In this document: one piece after another, positions 1-10,529 of the stretch
Layout of the letters: each line of letters starts with the position of its first letter
Numbering within the stretch: the stretch's first letter is position 1
Assembly: GCF_000252955.1 (NCBI RefSeq)
Contig: NC_014228.1
Span: forward strand, 4,248,701-4,312,700
DNA: 64,000 nucleotides
Direction: 5' to 3'
Source: Xenorhabdus nematophila ATCC 19061
GTDB lineage: Bacteria > Pseudomonadota > Gammaproteobacteria > Enterobacterales > Enterobacteriaceae
Notes under the pieces: generated by a model
What the model saw: the letters and a program-made list of their open reading frames with translations, nothing else
Databases searched by the model: none
What the model was told of the DNA's origin: nothing
Position numbers and translations under genes: made by a program

Positions 1-740
<740 letters not shown>

Positions 741-763
741 CTATAACTTTACCTGTAGAAACG

Positions 764-1669
764 TTAATGCTTCTTCTTCGCAAACAGCACACGCGCCACA
801 ATGTTAATCAACAGCACACACAGCGTAATCAGCAATACCCCCGCCCACGCCAGTTGCTGCCAGTCAGCAAAAGGACTCATGGCAAACTTGAAGATAGTCA
901 CCGGCAGGTTCGCAATCGGCTGACTCAGATCCGTGCTCCAGAACTGATTGGACAGCGAAGTGAACAACAAGGGGGCTGTTTCACCCGCAATACGGGCAAT
1001 GGCCAGCAATACCCCCGTAATAATGCCGGATACCGATGCTTTCAATGTAATGGCAGAGATCATTTTCCATTTTGGTGTCCCCAGAGCATAAGCCGCTTCA
1101 CGCAGGTTATCCGGTACCAGTTTCAGCATGTTTTCCGTCGTACGGATAATAATCGGGATCTGCAACAACGCCAGGGCAATCACACCCGCCCAACCGGAGA
1201 AGTGTTGCATTTTCGTCACCACGATCATGTAAACAAACAACCCGACAACGATTGATGGCGCAGACAGCAGGATGTCATTAATAAAGCGGATGATTTCTGC
1301 CAGCCATGATCGGCGGCCATATTCCGCCAGATAGATCCCCGCCATAATCCCCAATGGCGTACCGAACATGGTCGCCCAAAAAATCAGCAACCCACTGCCG
1401 ACGATGGCATTTGCCAGCCCACCGCCCTCACTATTGGGAGGGGGTGTCATTTCGGTAAACAGGGCCAGCGACATACCATCAATGCCTTTAGTCACGGTGG
1501 AGATCAATATCCAGCTCAGCCAAAACAGGCCGAATGCCATGGTTGCCATCGAAAGTACTAACGCAATGCGATTTTTCTGGCGGCGCCATGACTGCATACG
1601 ACGACGGCTGTCCATATCCGCTTTATTGACGGTGCCAGTCACAGAGGGAGGTTGATTATTAGTTGTCAT
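764..1669 (-). CDS. pstA: PstA, phosphate ABC transporter permease
   Basis: One of the two inner-membrane permeases that form the phosphate channel. The 301-residue protein has a Ser/Thr/Asn-rich N-terminal tail, then several hydrophobic helices. The binding-protein-dependent transport (EAA-type) loop is visible as [16 protein letters not shown] near residue 190. The length matches the family (about 296 in E. coli). It starts one base after pstC ends, so the two are translationally coupled. I see no defects. Confidence 0.97.
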   Translation of the reverse strand: MTTNNQPPSVTGTVNKADMDSRRRMQSWRRQKNRIALVLSMATMAFGLFWLSWILISTVTKGIDGMSLALFTEMTPPPNSEGGGLANAIVGSGLLIFWATMFGTPLGIMAGIYLAEYGRRSWLAEIIRFINDILLSAPSIVVGLFVYMIVVTKMQHFSGWAGVIALALLQIPIIIRTTENMLKLVPDNLREAAYALGTPKWKMISAITLKASVSGIITGVLLAIARIAGETAPLLFTSLSNQFWSTDLSQPIANLPVTIFKFAMSPFADWQQLAWAGVLLITLCVLLINIVARVLFAKKKH

Positions 1670-1670
1670 C

Positions 1671-2642
1671 TCAACGCCCCTCGTTCTTTGCCAAACGCAT
1701 AATCATCAATTTTGACAGCGCCAACACAATAAAGGTGATCACAAACAAGATCAGCCCCAGCTCCATCAATGCCGCGGTATGCAGCCCGGATTCAGCCTCA
1801 GCAAATTCATTTGCCAGAGCAGAAGTAATGCTGTTCCCCGGCATGTACAGGGACAAACTGTCAAGCTGGTAGGTATTGCCAATGATAAAGGTCACCGCCA
1901 TCGTTTCTCCCAAGGCTCGGCCAAGCCCTAACATCACGCCGCCGATCACACCATTTCGGGTGTAAGGCAAGACGATATGCCAAATCACTTCCCATGTTGT
2001 GCAGCCGATTCCATAGGCCGATTCCTTCATCATGACCGGTGTTTGCTCAAACACATCACGCATGACAGAAGCGATATAAGGAATAATCATGATAGCCAGA
2101 ATGACACCCGCAGCCAGAAGGCCGATACCAAAGGCCGGGCCGGAAAACAGTGCGCCCACGATGGGGATACTGGATAACACATCGCCAACAGGTTGCTGGA
2201 AATAGGTGGCAAACAGGGGAGCAAAGACGAACAGCCCCCACATGCCATAAACAATACTCGGGATAGCGGCCAACAATTCAATGGCTACCCCCAAAGGACG
2301 CCGCAACCAGTTCGGTGCCAGCTCCGTCAGAAACAGGGCAATGCCAAAGCTCACCGGAACCGCAATAATCAAGGCAATAAATGAAGTCATCAAAGTGCCA
2401 TAAATCGGAACCAGTGCGCCAAACACCCCCGCCGGAGCATCCCAGTCTTTACTCCACAAAAAAGCAAAACCAAATTCCTGTATGCTCGGCCAGGACGCAA
2501 TCATCAGCGCAATGATAATGCCACCCAGCAGGAATAGAGTCAGCAGCGCAGCCAGCCTGACCAGTGCGCTGAAAAGAATGTCGCCATTTTTACTTGGTGC
2601 TTTCAGTGCCGTTTTACGTTCGGCCATACGCTTGATTCTCAT
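1671..2642 (-). CDS. pstC: PstC, phosphate ABC transporter permease
   Basis: The partner permease of PstA. The 323-residue protein has a basic N-terminus ([21 protein letters not shown]) followed by six or so membrane segments. The permease loop [17 protein letters not shown] contacts the PstB ATPase. It lies 81 bases downstream of pstS with a strong GC-rich hairpin between them. This is a usual arrangement that lets the periplasmic binding protein be made in excess over the membrane subunits. Length and order match enterobacterial pst operons. Confidence 0.97.
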   Translation of the reverse strand: MRIKRMAERKTALKAPSKNGDILFSALVRLAALLTLFLLGGIIIALMIASWPSIQEFGFAFLWSKDWDAPAGVFGALVPIYGTLMTSFIALIIAVPVSFGIALFLTELAPNWLRRPLGVAIELLAAIPSIVYGMWGLFVFAPLFATYFQQPVGDVLSSIPIVGALFSGPAFGIGLLAAGVILAIMIIPYIASVMRDVFEQTPVMMKESAYGIGCTTWEVIWHIVLPYTRNGVIGGVMLGLGRALGETMAVTFIIGNTYQLDSLSLYMPGNSITSALANEFAEAESGLHTAALMELGLILFVITFIVLALSKLMIMRLAKNEGR

Positions 2643-2654
2643 TTTGGGTTATTT

Positions 2655-2674
2655 CTCCCCCGGACAGGGGGGAG
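2655..2674 (-). terminator. Hairpin between pstS and pstC (attenuator or mRNA stabiliser)
   Basis: CTCCCCC (2655-2661) pairs with GGGGGGAG (2667-2674) around a five-base loop. No clear U-tract follows on the minus strand. It is better read as a processing or stabilising stem that raises PstS over PstCAB than as a full terminator. Confidence 0.5.
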
Positions 2675-2723
2675 AGCCTGACGATTGCTGCTTTTCTATA
2701 CTGGTACAATAACAAAGGCGTCA

Positions 2724-3764
2724 TTAATAGAGCGGATTGCCACTGCTGTCTTTGATATTGCTCTTCCATGCTGCACGTACCTGACTGATCACTTCTTGCG
2801 GCAGAACCGCATAATCCAGATCTTCCGCCTGTTTTTTGCCTTTGTCATACGCCCAATCAAAGAATTTGAGCACTTCGGTGCCCTGTACGGTATTTACCTG
2901 TTGTTTGTGAATCAGAATAAATGTGGTGGAAGTCATTGGCCACGCATTGTCGCCTTTTTGATTTGTCAGATCCTGAGTAAAGCTGCTGTTCCAATCCACA
3001 CCTTTGGCCGCCGCACTGAAACTTTCTGCCGTAGGCGCCACAGCGGTGCCATCTGCTGCGATCAGTTTGGTGTAAGCAAGGTTATTTTGTTTCGCATACG
3101 CATATTCAACGTAACCAATAGCACCCGGCAGACGCTGAACAAAGGCCGCGATACCATCATTGCCTTTGCCGCCTAAGCCGGTTGGCCATTTGACGGTCGT
3201 CCCCGCGCCGACTTTTCCTTTCCAGTCACGGTGCACTTTGGACAAGTAATTGGTGAAAACGTAAGTCGTCCCTGAACCATCTGCACGACGCACGACGGCA
3301 ATTTTCTGATCCGGCAGTTTGAGATCCGGATTCAGTTTTATAATGGCAGGATCATTCCACTTCTTAATGTTGCCCAGATAGATATCACCAAGCGTTTTGC
3401 CATCCAGTACCAACTGACCAGACTTAATCTCTGAAATATTGACCGCCAGCACAATGCCACCGATAACCGTCGGAAACTGGAACAGGCCATCAACCGCCAA
3501 TTTTTCATCAGAAAGCGGGGCATCAGATGCACCAAAATCAACCGTGTTGGCAATGATCTGCTTTACACCACCCGAAGAGCCAATGCCCTGATAATTGATT
3601 TTACTGCCGGTTTCTTTTTGATAAGAATCTGCCCACTTGGTATATACCGGTGCGGGAAATGTCGCACCTGCACCTGTCAAGCTGGTCGCCGCAAATGAAG
3701 ACAGAGATGTCATGGCAAAGACAGCCGCCATAATGCTTGCCACGGTGGTACGCATTAGTGTCAT
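2724..3764 (-). CDS. pstS: PstS, periplasmic phosphate-binding protein
   Basis: It captures inorganic phosphate in the periplasm and delivers it to PstCA. I chose the ATG at 3764 ([17 protein letters not shown]) because an excellent ribosome-binding site (AGGAGGGAGT) sits just upstream and because it gives 346 residues, the usual length. An in-frame ATG nine codons further upstream lacks this support. A Sec signal peptide ends at about SSFAA, followed by the mature start [19 protein letters not shown]. Phosphate-binding segments are visible ([11 protein letters not shown] and [16 protein letters not shown]). First gene of the pst operon, behind a Pho box. Confidence 0.98.
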   Translation of the reverse strand: MTLMRTTVASIMAAVFAMTSLSSFAATSLTGAGATFPAPVYTKWADSYQKETGSKINYQGIGSSGGVKQIIANTVDFGASDAPLSDEKLAVDGLFQFPTVIGGIVLAVNISEIKSGQLVLDGKTLGDIYLGNIKKWNDPAIIKLNPDLKLPDQKIAVVRRADGSGTTYVFTNYLSKVHRDWKGKVGAGTTVKWPTGLGGKGNDGIAAFVQRLPGAIGYVEYAYAKQNNLAYTKLIAADGTAVAPTAESFSAAAKGVDWNSSFTQDLTNQKGDNAWPMTSTTFILIHKQQVNTVQGTEVLKFFDWAYDKGKKQAEDLDYAVLPQEVISQVRAAWKSNIKDSSGNPLY

Positions 3765-3869
3765 ACTCCCTCCTGCTGGGATACACATCATTCATTAAAA
3801 ACGGGGGGTTATATCTGTCGCCTTTCAGACGAGAAAGAAAATAGGTGAATTCAATGACAACAAGATGTA

Positions 3870-3893
3870 TGAATTATGACATTTTTATGACAG
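3870..3893 (-). promoter_or_regulatory. Pho box (PhoB-binding site) upstream of pstS
   Basis: On the minus strand the sequence reads CTGTCATAAAAATGTCATAA. This is two adjacent 11-base PhoB repeats close to the consensus CTGTCATAAAACTGTCA. It lies about 110 bases before the pstS start codon and implies induction of the pst operon under phosphate starvation. Confidence 0.8.
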
Positions 3894-3932
3894 GATATTT
3901 TCGTTGCTGCTTACGGGATTCAGGGGTATGTT

Positions 3933-4961
3933 CTACTTTGTATTCAAGGGGAAACAGGCCCGAATGGATAACCCGCCCTTCTCACTTTCTCTCACTTCAA
4001 TATATCCCTCGTGGCTATCAATAATACGACGGATGATCGATAGCCCCAATCCTGCGCCACTATTATGGCGAACATGACGGAACCGCTTTCCCTGCGTAAA
4101 CGGTTGGAACAAAACATCCGCTTCTTCTTTTGTCATGCCGCTTCCGTCATCTTCCACCTGAAACCAGCCAAAGCGTTCTGTTGTTCCACTGCTGATCCGA
4201 ATCCATCCGTTGCCATAACGCTGGGCATTCGTGAACATATTGGCGATGGCACGTTTAATGGAAAGCGGGTTGGCTAAAATGAAAATCGGATGGTCAGATA
4301 AGCAATGTTCAATATTCACTTCACCGTGCTGCTCCGCACCAATCACTGTTTCAAGTTCAATGACCGCTTCAAGCAGCTCATTCAAATCACAACATGTCAG
4401 TGGCATATTCTGCCCCGCCCGCTGGTAATCAATAAATTGATCAATAATGGCGTTGCACTCTTCAATGTCCCGGTGGATAGATTCAGCGAGGAAATTATCC
4501 TTTCCCTGCATCATCTCTGTCGCCAGCCGGATACGGGTAAGCGGGGTACGTAAATCATGGCTCACTCCTGCCATCAATACGGCCTGATCGTTTTCTTGTA
4601 ATTTCAATCTTTCCGACATCTGGTTAAAAACACCCGTTAACGCGCGTATTGTGAGTGTTCCTGTCTCAGGCAATGATGCGGCCGTTCTTCCTTTGCCCAT
4701 CTCTAAGGCGGCTTTTTGCATGGCTCTCAATGACTGCTTTTGGAGATGGAGATATCGCCAGAATGCGGCAAATACCAACGATGAAGCCGCAAAGACACTG
4801 ATAAAGATATAAGGAAACACGCTGTCAAATGAGAGTGTTTCTATCATCGTCAGCAGTTGGGCAATGAGGACGCTTATCAACAGACTGCCCAGCAACATCG
4901 CCAGCATCACAGACAAAGGACGGGGGCATAAAGCACACAACGAAAGCCACAGCCTTCTCAT
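3933..4961 (-). CDS. envZ: EnvZ, osmosensor histidine kinase, short form without a periplasmic domain
   Basis: Inner-membrane sensor kinase of the EnvZ/OmpR system that controls porins and, in Xenorhabdus, host-interaction traits. It has 342 residues against 450 in E. coli. The two membrane segments (about 15-37 and 49-70) are separated by only about a dozen residues ([12 protein letters not shown]), so the usual periplasmic domain of about 115 residues is absent. HAMP follows, then the phospho-acceptor box [16 protein letters not shown] with His135. The N box ([12 protein letters not shown]) and G boxes ([16 protein letters not shown]) are intact. It overlaps ompR by four bases (ATGA). From memory, the X. 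nematophila EnvZ has this same length and architecture. Confidence 0.97.
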   Translation of the reverse strand: MRRLWLSLCALCPRPLSVMLAMLLGSLLISVLIAQLLTMIETLSFDSVFPYIFISVFAASSLVFAAFWRYLHLQKQSLRAMQKAALEMGKGRTAASLPETGTLTIRALTGVFNQMSERLKLQENDQAVLMAGVSHDLRTPLTRIRLATEMMQGKDNFLAESIHRDIEECNAIIDQFIDYQRAGQNMPLTCCDLNELLEAVIELETVIGAEQHGEVNIEHCLSDHPIFILANPLSIKRAIANMFTNAQRYGNGWIRISSGTTERFGWFQVEDDGSGMTKEEADVLFQPFTQGKRFRHVRHNSGAGLGLSIIRRIIDSHEGYIEVRESEKGGLSIRACFPLNTK

Positions 4962-5677
4962 ACTTTATTTCCATCAGGGATAAAAACGTATCCCAATCCC
5001 CAGACGGTCTGAATATAGCGGGGTTGAGCGGGATCTTCCTCAATCAGGCGGCGCAGACGGGAAACTTGTACATCAATGGAACGCTCCATCGCGCCATACT
5101 CCCGTCCCCGGGCCAGGCTCATCAATTTATCCCGTGACAGCGGCTCACGTGGATAGGAAACCAAAACCTTCAGGACAGAAAATTCACCACTGGTTAACGA
5201 CAATTGTTCATCGTGATGAAACATTTCACGTGTTCCGAGATCAAGTTTGAATTTTCCAAACTTGACCACCGTATCATCCGATGTCGGCGCTCCCGGCAGC
5301 TCATGAGTCTGACGGCGCAGGACAGCACGCATCCGTGCCAGCAATTCACGCGGATTGAATGGCTTGGAAAGATAATCATCAGCGCCAATTTCAAGACCAA
5401 CAATCCGGTCAACCTCTTCCCCTTTCGCGGATATCATGATGATCGGTATCGCATTATTTTGACTTCTCAATCTTCGGCAGACAGACAGTCCATCTTCGCC
5501 CGGTAACATTAAATCCAAAATAATCAATTGAATGGATTCTCTGGTTAACAAACGATCCATCTGTTCTGCATTTGCCGCACTACGAACTTGAAATCCCTGC
5601 TCAGATAAATAACGTTCCAATAACGCCCTCAGGCGCATATCATCATCAACGACAAGGATCTTATAATTCTCTTGCAT
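4958..5677 (-). CDS. ompR: OmpR, response regulator
   Basis: DNA-binding response regulator phosphorylated by EnvZ. The receiver domain has the acidic pair DD (residues 11-12), phospho-acceptor Asp55 ([12 protein letters not shown]), and the conserved Lys in the SKPFNPREL segment. The C-terminal winged-helix domain contains [27 protein letters not shown] and [11 protein letters not shown]. The length of 239 matches E. coli. The stop codon overlaps the start of envZ, so the two are co-translated. The 160-base AT-rich gap upstream should hold its promoter. Confidence 0.98.
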   Translation of the reverse strand: MQENYKILVVDDDMRLRALLERYLSEQGFQVRSAANAEQMDRLLTRESIQLIILDLMLPGEDGLSVCRRLRSQNNAIPIIMISAKGEEVDRIVGLEIGADDYLSKPFNPRELLARMRAVLRRQTHELPGAPTSDDTVVKFGKFKLDLGTREMFHHDEQLSLTSGEFSVLKVLVSYPREPLSRDKLMSLARGREYGAMERSIDVQVSRLRRLIEEDPAQPRYIQTVWGLGYVFIPDGNKV

Positions 5678-5837
5678 GTTTCAGCTCCCAAGATGCTCCA
5701 TGCCCGCAATATCCATGACTTTTACCGAAACCCCATATTCAATAGAAACTAACCACATGTATTTTAAGGCCATTAACCGTATTGGCAATCATTGCTTATG
5801 CTTTGGTTTTTTCCCCTTGTTTTCCCGTTTACATCAC

Positions 5838-6335
5838 TCAATTATCCTGATTTATTACCAAAGGCCGGTAGCCAATTTGTCGTATCCAGTAGGTTGCCAT
5901 GCCATTGGGCGTCATCACGGTGACTTCATCATCAACTTGCTTACCGAGTAATGCCCTCGCCACAGGGGAATCAATAGAAATCCATTTTTTGGCGGGGTCG
6001 AACTCGTCAGGCCCGACCAGACGAAAGATATGTTCTTCACCCTGTTCATTTTCGACTTTCACCCAAGCTCCGAAAAAGACTTTTCCTTCTTGCCGGGGGT
6101 CAGGGTCAACAATTTGTAGTATATCTAATCGTTTGGATAAAAATCGTACACGACGGTCAATTTCCCTTAATCTTTTTTTACCATAAATGTATTCCGCATT
6201 CTCCGATCTATCTCCTAATGCCGCGGCCTCTGAAACCGCCTGAGTGACGTTGGGGCGTTCAATCTTCCAGAGATATTTCAATTCCTGATCAAGCGTATGC
6301 CAACCTTCCCGGGTAATGTAGTGACTCTTGGTCAT
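5838..6335 (-). CDS. greB: GreB, transcript cleavage factor
   Basis: It binds the RNA polymerase secondary channel and stimulates cleavage of backtracked RNA. The N-terminal coiled coil carries the acidic tip sequence LGDRSENAEY (Asp and Glu that coordinate Mg2+). The C-terminal globular domain follows (WISIDSPVARALLGKQVDDEVTV). Length 165. It lies on the same strand as ompR and is divergent from tex. In E. coli, as I recall, greB is read toward tex and away from ompR, so this gene appears locally inverted. Confidence 0.97.
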   Translation of the reverse strand: MTKSHYITREGWHTLDQELKYLWKIERPNVTQAVSEAAALGDRSENAEYIYGKKRLREIDRRVRFLSKRLDILQIVDPDPRQEGKVFFGAWVKVENEQGEEHIFRLVGPDEFDPAKKWISIDSPVARALLGKQVDDEVTVMTPNGMATYWIRQIGYRPLVINQDN

Positions 6336-6593
6336 GAAAAACTCACTTGAGAAAAGATGATTAATGGCGGTGTACTATATCTCAACGCATCTCAACTCGT
6401 AAGATAGGCAATCAATTCTGTCGCAACAGAATCGAAATATCGCGCTAAACTGGAAATTATCGCGCTCAGCACGTATAAATGGAGCCAGTTTGAACCATGC
6501 CGATATTGTTTCAGATGATATGATCCTATCTGGCACTGTCTGATGATGTCTCAGGATATCTACAGACGCTAAGAAAGTTGAAGAAAACAGACC

Positions 6594-8945
6594 ATGAATG
6601 AATCTTTAAGTCGCATCATTGCCGGTGAGCTACAGGCTCAACCACAGCAAGTCCAGGCCGCCATCACGCTTCTTGATGAAGGAAACACCGTTCCCTTTAT
6701 TGCCCGTTACCGTAAAGAGGTCACGGGTGGTTTGGATGATACGCAGCTGCGTCAGCTCGAAATCCGCCTCGGTTATCTGCGCGAACTATCCAGTCGCCGT
6801 CAGACTATTCTGAAATCTATTGAAGAGCAGGGAAAGTTAACGGTTGAGCTTGCGGAGGCGATTAATGCCACCCAGAGCAAAACTGAACTGGAAGACCTGT
6901 ACCTGCCTTATAAACCTAAACGTCGTACCCGCGGGCAAACGGCCATTGAAGCCGGATTGGAACCTCTGGCCGATCTGCTGTGGCAAGATCCGCAGCAAGA
7001 TCCAGAATTGGCTGCCGCGGCCTATGTTGATGCCGAAAAAGGCGTTGCCGATACCAAAGCTGCACTGGATGGCGCACGTTATATCCTGATGGAACGCTTT
7101 GCTGAAGATGCAGCTCTGCTGGCCAAAGTACGAGAATACCTGTGGAAAAATGCCCATCTGGTATCCAAAGTTGTTGAAGGAAAAGAGGAAGAGGGCGCTA
7201 AATTCAGCGATTACTTTGATCACCATGAAACCATCGCCACGGTTCCCTCCCACCGTGCCCTTGCCATGTTCCGTGGACGCAACGAAGGCGTTCTGCAACT
7301 GTCTCTGAATGCCGATCCGCAGTGTGAGGAAGCACCAAAAGAGAGCTATTGTGAACACATTATTACCGATCACCTTAATCTGCGCCTGAATAACGCACCG
7401 GCGGACAGTTGGCGCAAAGCCGTGGTGAGCTGGACATGGCGTATCAAAGTGCTGCTGCATCTGGAAACTGAACTGATGAGCACCCTGCGTGAGAAAGCCG
7501 AAGATGAAGCCATCAACGTATTTGCCCGCAACCTGCATGATCTGATGATGGCTGCACCTGCGGGTATGCGCGCAACCATGGGTCTGGATCCGGGGCTGCG
7601 TACCGGGGTAAAAGTCGCCGTTGTTGACGCGACAGGTAAACTTATCGCCACCGATACCATCTACCCGCACACCGGGCAAGAAAATAAAGCGGCTGCCAGC
7701 GTTGCTGCGCTGTGTACCCGACATCAAGTGGAACTGGTCGCCATCGGCAATGGCACCGCCTCCCGTGAAACAGAGCGTTTCTTTGCCAACGTGCAGAAAC
7801 AGTATCCTGACGTCATAGCCCAGAAAGTGGTGGTCAGCGAAGCGGGAGCATCCGTTTATTCTGCTTCTGAACTGGCGGCACTGGAATTCCCTGATTTGGA
7901 TGTCTCCCTGCGTGGCGCCGTTTCCATCGCCCGCCGCCTGCAAGATCCGCTGGCAGAACTGGTGAAAATCGAACCAAAATCCATCGGTGTTGGCCAATAC
8001 CAACATGATGTCAGCCAGACTCAGCTTGCCAAAAAACTGGATACCGTGGTTGAGGACTGTGTCAACGGCGTCGGCGTTGACCTGAATACCGCCTCCGTTG
8101 CCCTGCTGACCCGCGTTGCCGGCCTGACCCGTGTCGTTGCCCAAAATATCGTTAACTGGCGTGATGAAAATGGCCGCTTCGACAACCGTGAGCAATTGCT
8201 GAAAGTCAGCCGTCTGGGGCCAAAATCATTCCTGCAATGCGCGGGCTTCCTGCGCATTAATCAGGGTGATAACCCTCTGGATGCTTCAACTGTTCACCCG
8301 GAAACCTATCCGGTGGTTGAGAAAATCCTGGCAACCACGGCACAGACGCTGCCCGAACTGATGGGTAACCCCGCAACCCTGCGTAATTTAAGCGCGCAGG
8401 ATTTTACGACGGAAAAATTTGGTATCCCGACCGTCACCGATATTCTGAAGGAGCTGGAAAAACCGGGCCGCGATCCGCGTCCTGAATTCAAGACAGCCAC
8501 ATTTACCGATGGTGTTGAAACCATGAACGACCTGCAAACAGGTATGACTCTGGAAGGCACAGTGACCAACGTGACCAACTTCGGGGCATTCGTCGATATC
8601 GGGGTTCATCAGGATGGCCTGGTGCATATCTCTTCCCTGTCCGATCGCTTCGTTGAAGATCCGCACACCGTGGTCAAGACAGGTGATATTGTGAAAGTGA
8701 AGGTGATGGATGTTGACCTGAACCGCAAACGCATTGCATTGACCATGCGTCTTGATGAACAACCCGGCGAAGCGCCAGCACGTCGGGGAGGCGCTCAAAG
8801 TGGCAATCGTCAGGAACAGCGCAATGGCAACGGCCGCAACGGGAATGGCAGAAACCGCCATACTTCTCGTTCTTCAGGCTCTGCGCCTTTGGCAAATAGT
8901 GCCATGAGTGATGCACTAGCTGCCGCATTCGGCAAAAAACGTTAA
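6594..8945 (+). CDS. tex: Tex (YhgF), RNA-binding transcription accessory protein
   Basis: Conserved cytoplasmic nucleic-acid-binding protein of 783 residues, close to the 773 of E. coli YhgF. The domain order is visible: an N-terminal helical domain, a YqgF/RuvC-like fold ([17 protein letters not shown] at about 325), helix-hairpin-helix segments ([23 protein letters not shown]), and an S1 RNA-binding domain near the C-terminus ([30 protein letters not shown]). It ends with a low-complexity Asn/Gly/Arg-rich tail. The start ATG follows an AAGAAAG-like site. A stem-loop lies 18 bases after the stop. Confidence 0.97.
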   Translation: MNESLSRIIAGELQAQPQQVQAAITLLDEGNTVPFIARYRKEVTGGLDDTQLRQLEIRLGYLRELSSRRQTILKSIEEQGKLTVELAEAINATQSKTELEDLYLPYKPKRRTRGQTAIEAGLEPLADLLWQDPQQDPELAAAAYVDAEKGVADTKAALDGARYILMERFAEDAALLAKVREYLWKNAHLVSKVVEGKEEEGAKFSDYFDHHETIATVPSHRALAMFRGRNEGVLQLSLNADPQCEEAPKESYCEHIITDHLNLRLNNAPADSWRKAVVSWTWRIKVLLHLETELMSTLREKAEDEAINVFARNLHDLMMAAPAGMRATMGLDPGLRTGVKVAVVDATGKLIATDTIYPHTGQENKAAASVAALCTRHQVELVAIGNGTASRETERFFANVQKQYPDVIAQKVVVSEAGASVYSASELAALEFPDLDVSLRGAVSIARRLQDPLAELVKIEPKSIGVGQYQHDVSQTQLAKKLDTVVEDCVNGVGVDLNTASVALLTRVAGLTRVVAQNIVNWRDENGRFDNREQLLKVSRLGPKSFLQCAGFLRINQGDNPLDASTVHPETYPVVEKILATTAQTLPELMGNPATLRNLSAQDFTTEKFGIPTVTDILKELEKPGRDPRPEFKTATFTDGVETMNDLQTGMTLEGTVTNVTNFGAFVDIGVHQDGLVHISSLSDRFVEDPHTVVKTGDIVKVKVMDVDLNRKRIALTMRLDEQPGEAPARRGGAQSGNRQEQRNGNGRNGNGRNRHTSRSSGSAPLANSAMSDALAAAFGKKR

Positions 8946-8962
8946 TCTTAATTTATTACTTC

Positions 8963-8990
8963 CTGAACTGGCCTAATTAAGCCAGTTCAG
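8963..8990 (+). terminator. Stem-loop after tex
   Basis: A perfect 10-base stem (CTGAACTGGC / GCCAGTTCAG) with an eight-base loop lies 18 bases after the tex stop codon. The following bases (TATTCT) are only moderately U-rich, so this is a probable but not ideal intrinsic terminator. Confidence 0.7.
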
Positions 8991-9350
8991 TATTCTCCGT
9001 GTTATTACCTGAATAGCAACTTTAAATCCATTAGATATACTTTTAAAGTTATTTAGAATCACTGATTCTATTTTTATTTAAATAAATTATCACAGATGAA
9101 AAAATAAAATTTATTACGCCTCCATCTGAAAAAAAACCGATAAAATTCATAGAGATAATTTTATTTATTTCCCGCGTTATAAATTTGAATAAGTGATAAT
9201 ACCTGACTCTTCCTAAAAATAATCCGTATAATCCGTTTTGCAATAAATTCATTAGTAAAAAACTAATTGAATAATATAAAAAATACAACTAACTGACATG
9301 TTCTTTTTCTTTAAAGAAAAAAACACATTCACACTGTTGAGGAAAAAGTA
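8991..9350. other. AT-rich spacer between tex and the split-barrel gene
   Basis: About 360 bases, very AT-rich. It contains a 79-codon minus-strand reading frame (9049-9288) whose product is low-complexity, Phe/Ile-rich and unsupported by a ribosome-binding site, so I do not call it a gene. A promoter for the 9351 gene probably lies at its 3' end. Confidence 0.5.
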
Positions 9351-9884
9351 ATGAATAAGCATATCCAAAGCAGTTTTAACTTACTCAGCAATATTCGGAT
9401 TTTCAATCTTTCTACCCATGATCCAGATACCGATTCAGTCTGGTCATCAACCCTGTTTTATATTCCACAATACAACCCACTCAAATTGATTTGGTATTCA
9501 AAACAAAATACCCGACACTCGCGGGAGCTGCACATCAATCCCCGTGTCAGCGGGACAATCTATAGAAGCCTGATTATGCCTGATTCATCACTGGATCTGG
9601 CCGGCTGTCAATTTGTTGGTTATGCCCGCCAGGTTCCCGACGAACAACTACAGGAGACGCATGATCACTTCTTCCTGAACACCTTTCCTGATGAGAATAT
9701 CCGCAAGAAGAAAGCTCGTCCTATCAGTGACTATCAGGGTCAAGCGGAACGCCGTTTCTATGAATTGGAGATTCAGGCGTGGTGGGTTTATGATTCGGAT
9801 GCCTGGACTCTTCATAAAGATGATGATTGCGTTCAGGTACCATTGGGTGAGCTACTTGCTTCACCCATGTTCACTGAAAAATAA
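9351..9884 (+). CDS. Pyridoxamine-5'-phosphate-oxidase-like flavin split-barrel protein
   Basis: A 177-residue cytoplasmic protein preceded by a good ribosome-binding site (TTGAGGAAAAAGTA). The segment SVWSSTLFYIPQYNPLKLIWYSKQNTRHSRELHINPRVSGTIYRS looks like the FMN-binding split barrel of the YhbP/PNPOx-like superfamily, in which small proteins bind FMN, F420 or heme. I infer a flavin- or heme-related redox role from fold resemblance only. It is a monocistronic gene between tex and feoA, and the iron-uptake neighbour may be coincidental. A 7-base inverted repeat (AGAATGA/TCATTCT, 9895-9912) follows the stop. Confidence 0.6.
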   Translation: MNKHIQSSFNLLSNIRIFNLSTHDPDTDSVWSSTLFYIPQYNPLKLIWYSKQNTRHSRELHINPRVSGTIYRSLIMPDSSLDLAGCQFVGYARQVPDEQLQETHDHFFLNTFPDENIRKKKARPISDYQGQAERRFYELEIQAWWVYDSDAWTLHKDDDCVQVPLGELLASPMFTEK

Positions 9885-10090
9885 ATAATGAATGAGAATG
9901 AACAATCATTCTAAACATTAATGAAAAGAGAGACATTAACAGGCCCTGTTTATTATCCAGGGCTTGTTACCGTAATAAACCCTACTCTCTATTTTCCCTT
10001 CCTTTTTAATGACTTACCGAATGAAGATAAATTTTTAAAAATGCTCAACAAATATCACAGCCATTTATTTTCAATAAAATCACCATTAAT

Positions 10091-10104
10091 TTGATTAATA
10101 TCAA
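10091..10104 (+). promoter_or_regulatory. FNR-binding site upstream of feoA
   Basis: TTGATTAATATCAA matches the FNR consensus TTGAT-N4-ATCAA perfectly and lies 168 bases before the feoA start. E. coli feo is FNR-activated, which fits ferrous iron import under anaerobiosis. The surrounding spacer (9885-10272) is otherwise AT-rich, with no gene seen. Confidence 0.75.
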
Positions 10105-10148
10105 TTTATTTCAACTCCATTCGAAGATAAATAATTAATATTGCAACT

Positions 10149-10167
10149 GCATATTATTATCATTAAC
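10149..10167 (+). promoter_or_regulatory. Candidate Fur box upstream of feoA
   Basis: The 19-base stretch GCATATTATTATCATTAAC agrees with the Fur consensus GATAATGATAATCATTATC at 13 positions, including the core ATCATTA. It lies 105 bases upstream of feoA, where iron repression of the operon would be expected. Confidence 0.5.
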
Positions 10168-10272
10168 AATTCGAATTCAGATTAATCAGCATACTTTTTT
10201 CTTGTGAATTCCCCTTTATTGAGGATAATAATTCTTATAATCACTTATCTTTTCAGTTTAATGGAGAGTTAT

Positions 10273-10497
10273 ATGGCTCTTATTCCAGAAAGCAGATACA
10301 AAATTCTGGGATTTTCTCCAGAAATCAGTCCGGCTTACAAACAGAAATTATTGTCACTCGGCCTGCTGCCCGGTTCAACCTTTCAGGTCATTCGCTTCGC
10401 TCCATTAGGTGATCCAATACAAATCGAAACACGCAGGGTAAACCTGACGCTTCGTAAACAAGACTTAGAATTTATCATGTTGCATGAAGAGCGCTAG
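10273..10497 (+). CDS. feoA: FeoA, ferrous iron transport accessory protein
   Basis: Small cytoplasmic SH3-like protein needed for FeoB function. I start it at the ATG at 10273 ([19 protein letters not shown]), preceded by GGAG, which gives 74 residues as in E. coli. The longer frame from 10204 adds a hydrophobic stretch not seen in the family. Conserved segments are [15 protein letters not shown] and [23 protein letters not shown]. First gene of feoABC, behind FNR and Fur-like sites. Confidence 0.96.
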   Translation: MALIPESRYKILGFSPEISPAYKQKLLSLGLLPGSTFQVIRFAPLGDPIQIETRRVNLTLRKQDLEFIMLHEER

Positions 10498-10529
10498 TAT
10501 CCCCCTGATTGGCAGAAGTAGAAAGTATG

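Noticed and set aside
6837-8195. 452-codon minus-strand frame inside tex
   Set aside because: It lies wholly antisense to the well-conserved tex gene, and its predicted product has no recognisable domain. It reflects codon bias of tex.
9049-9288. 79-codon minus-strand frame between tex and the split-barrel gene
   Set aside because: AT-driven, low-complexity Phe/Ile-rich product with no ribosome-binding site.
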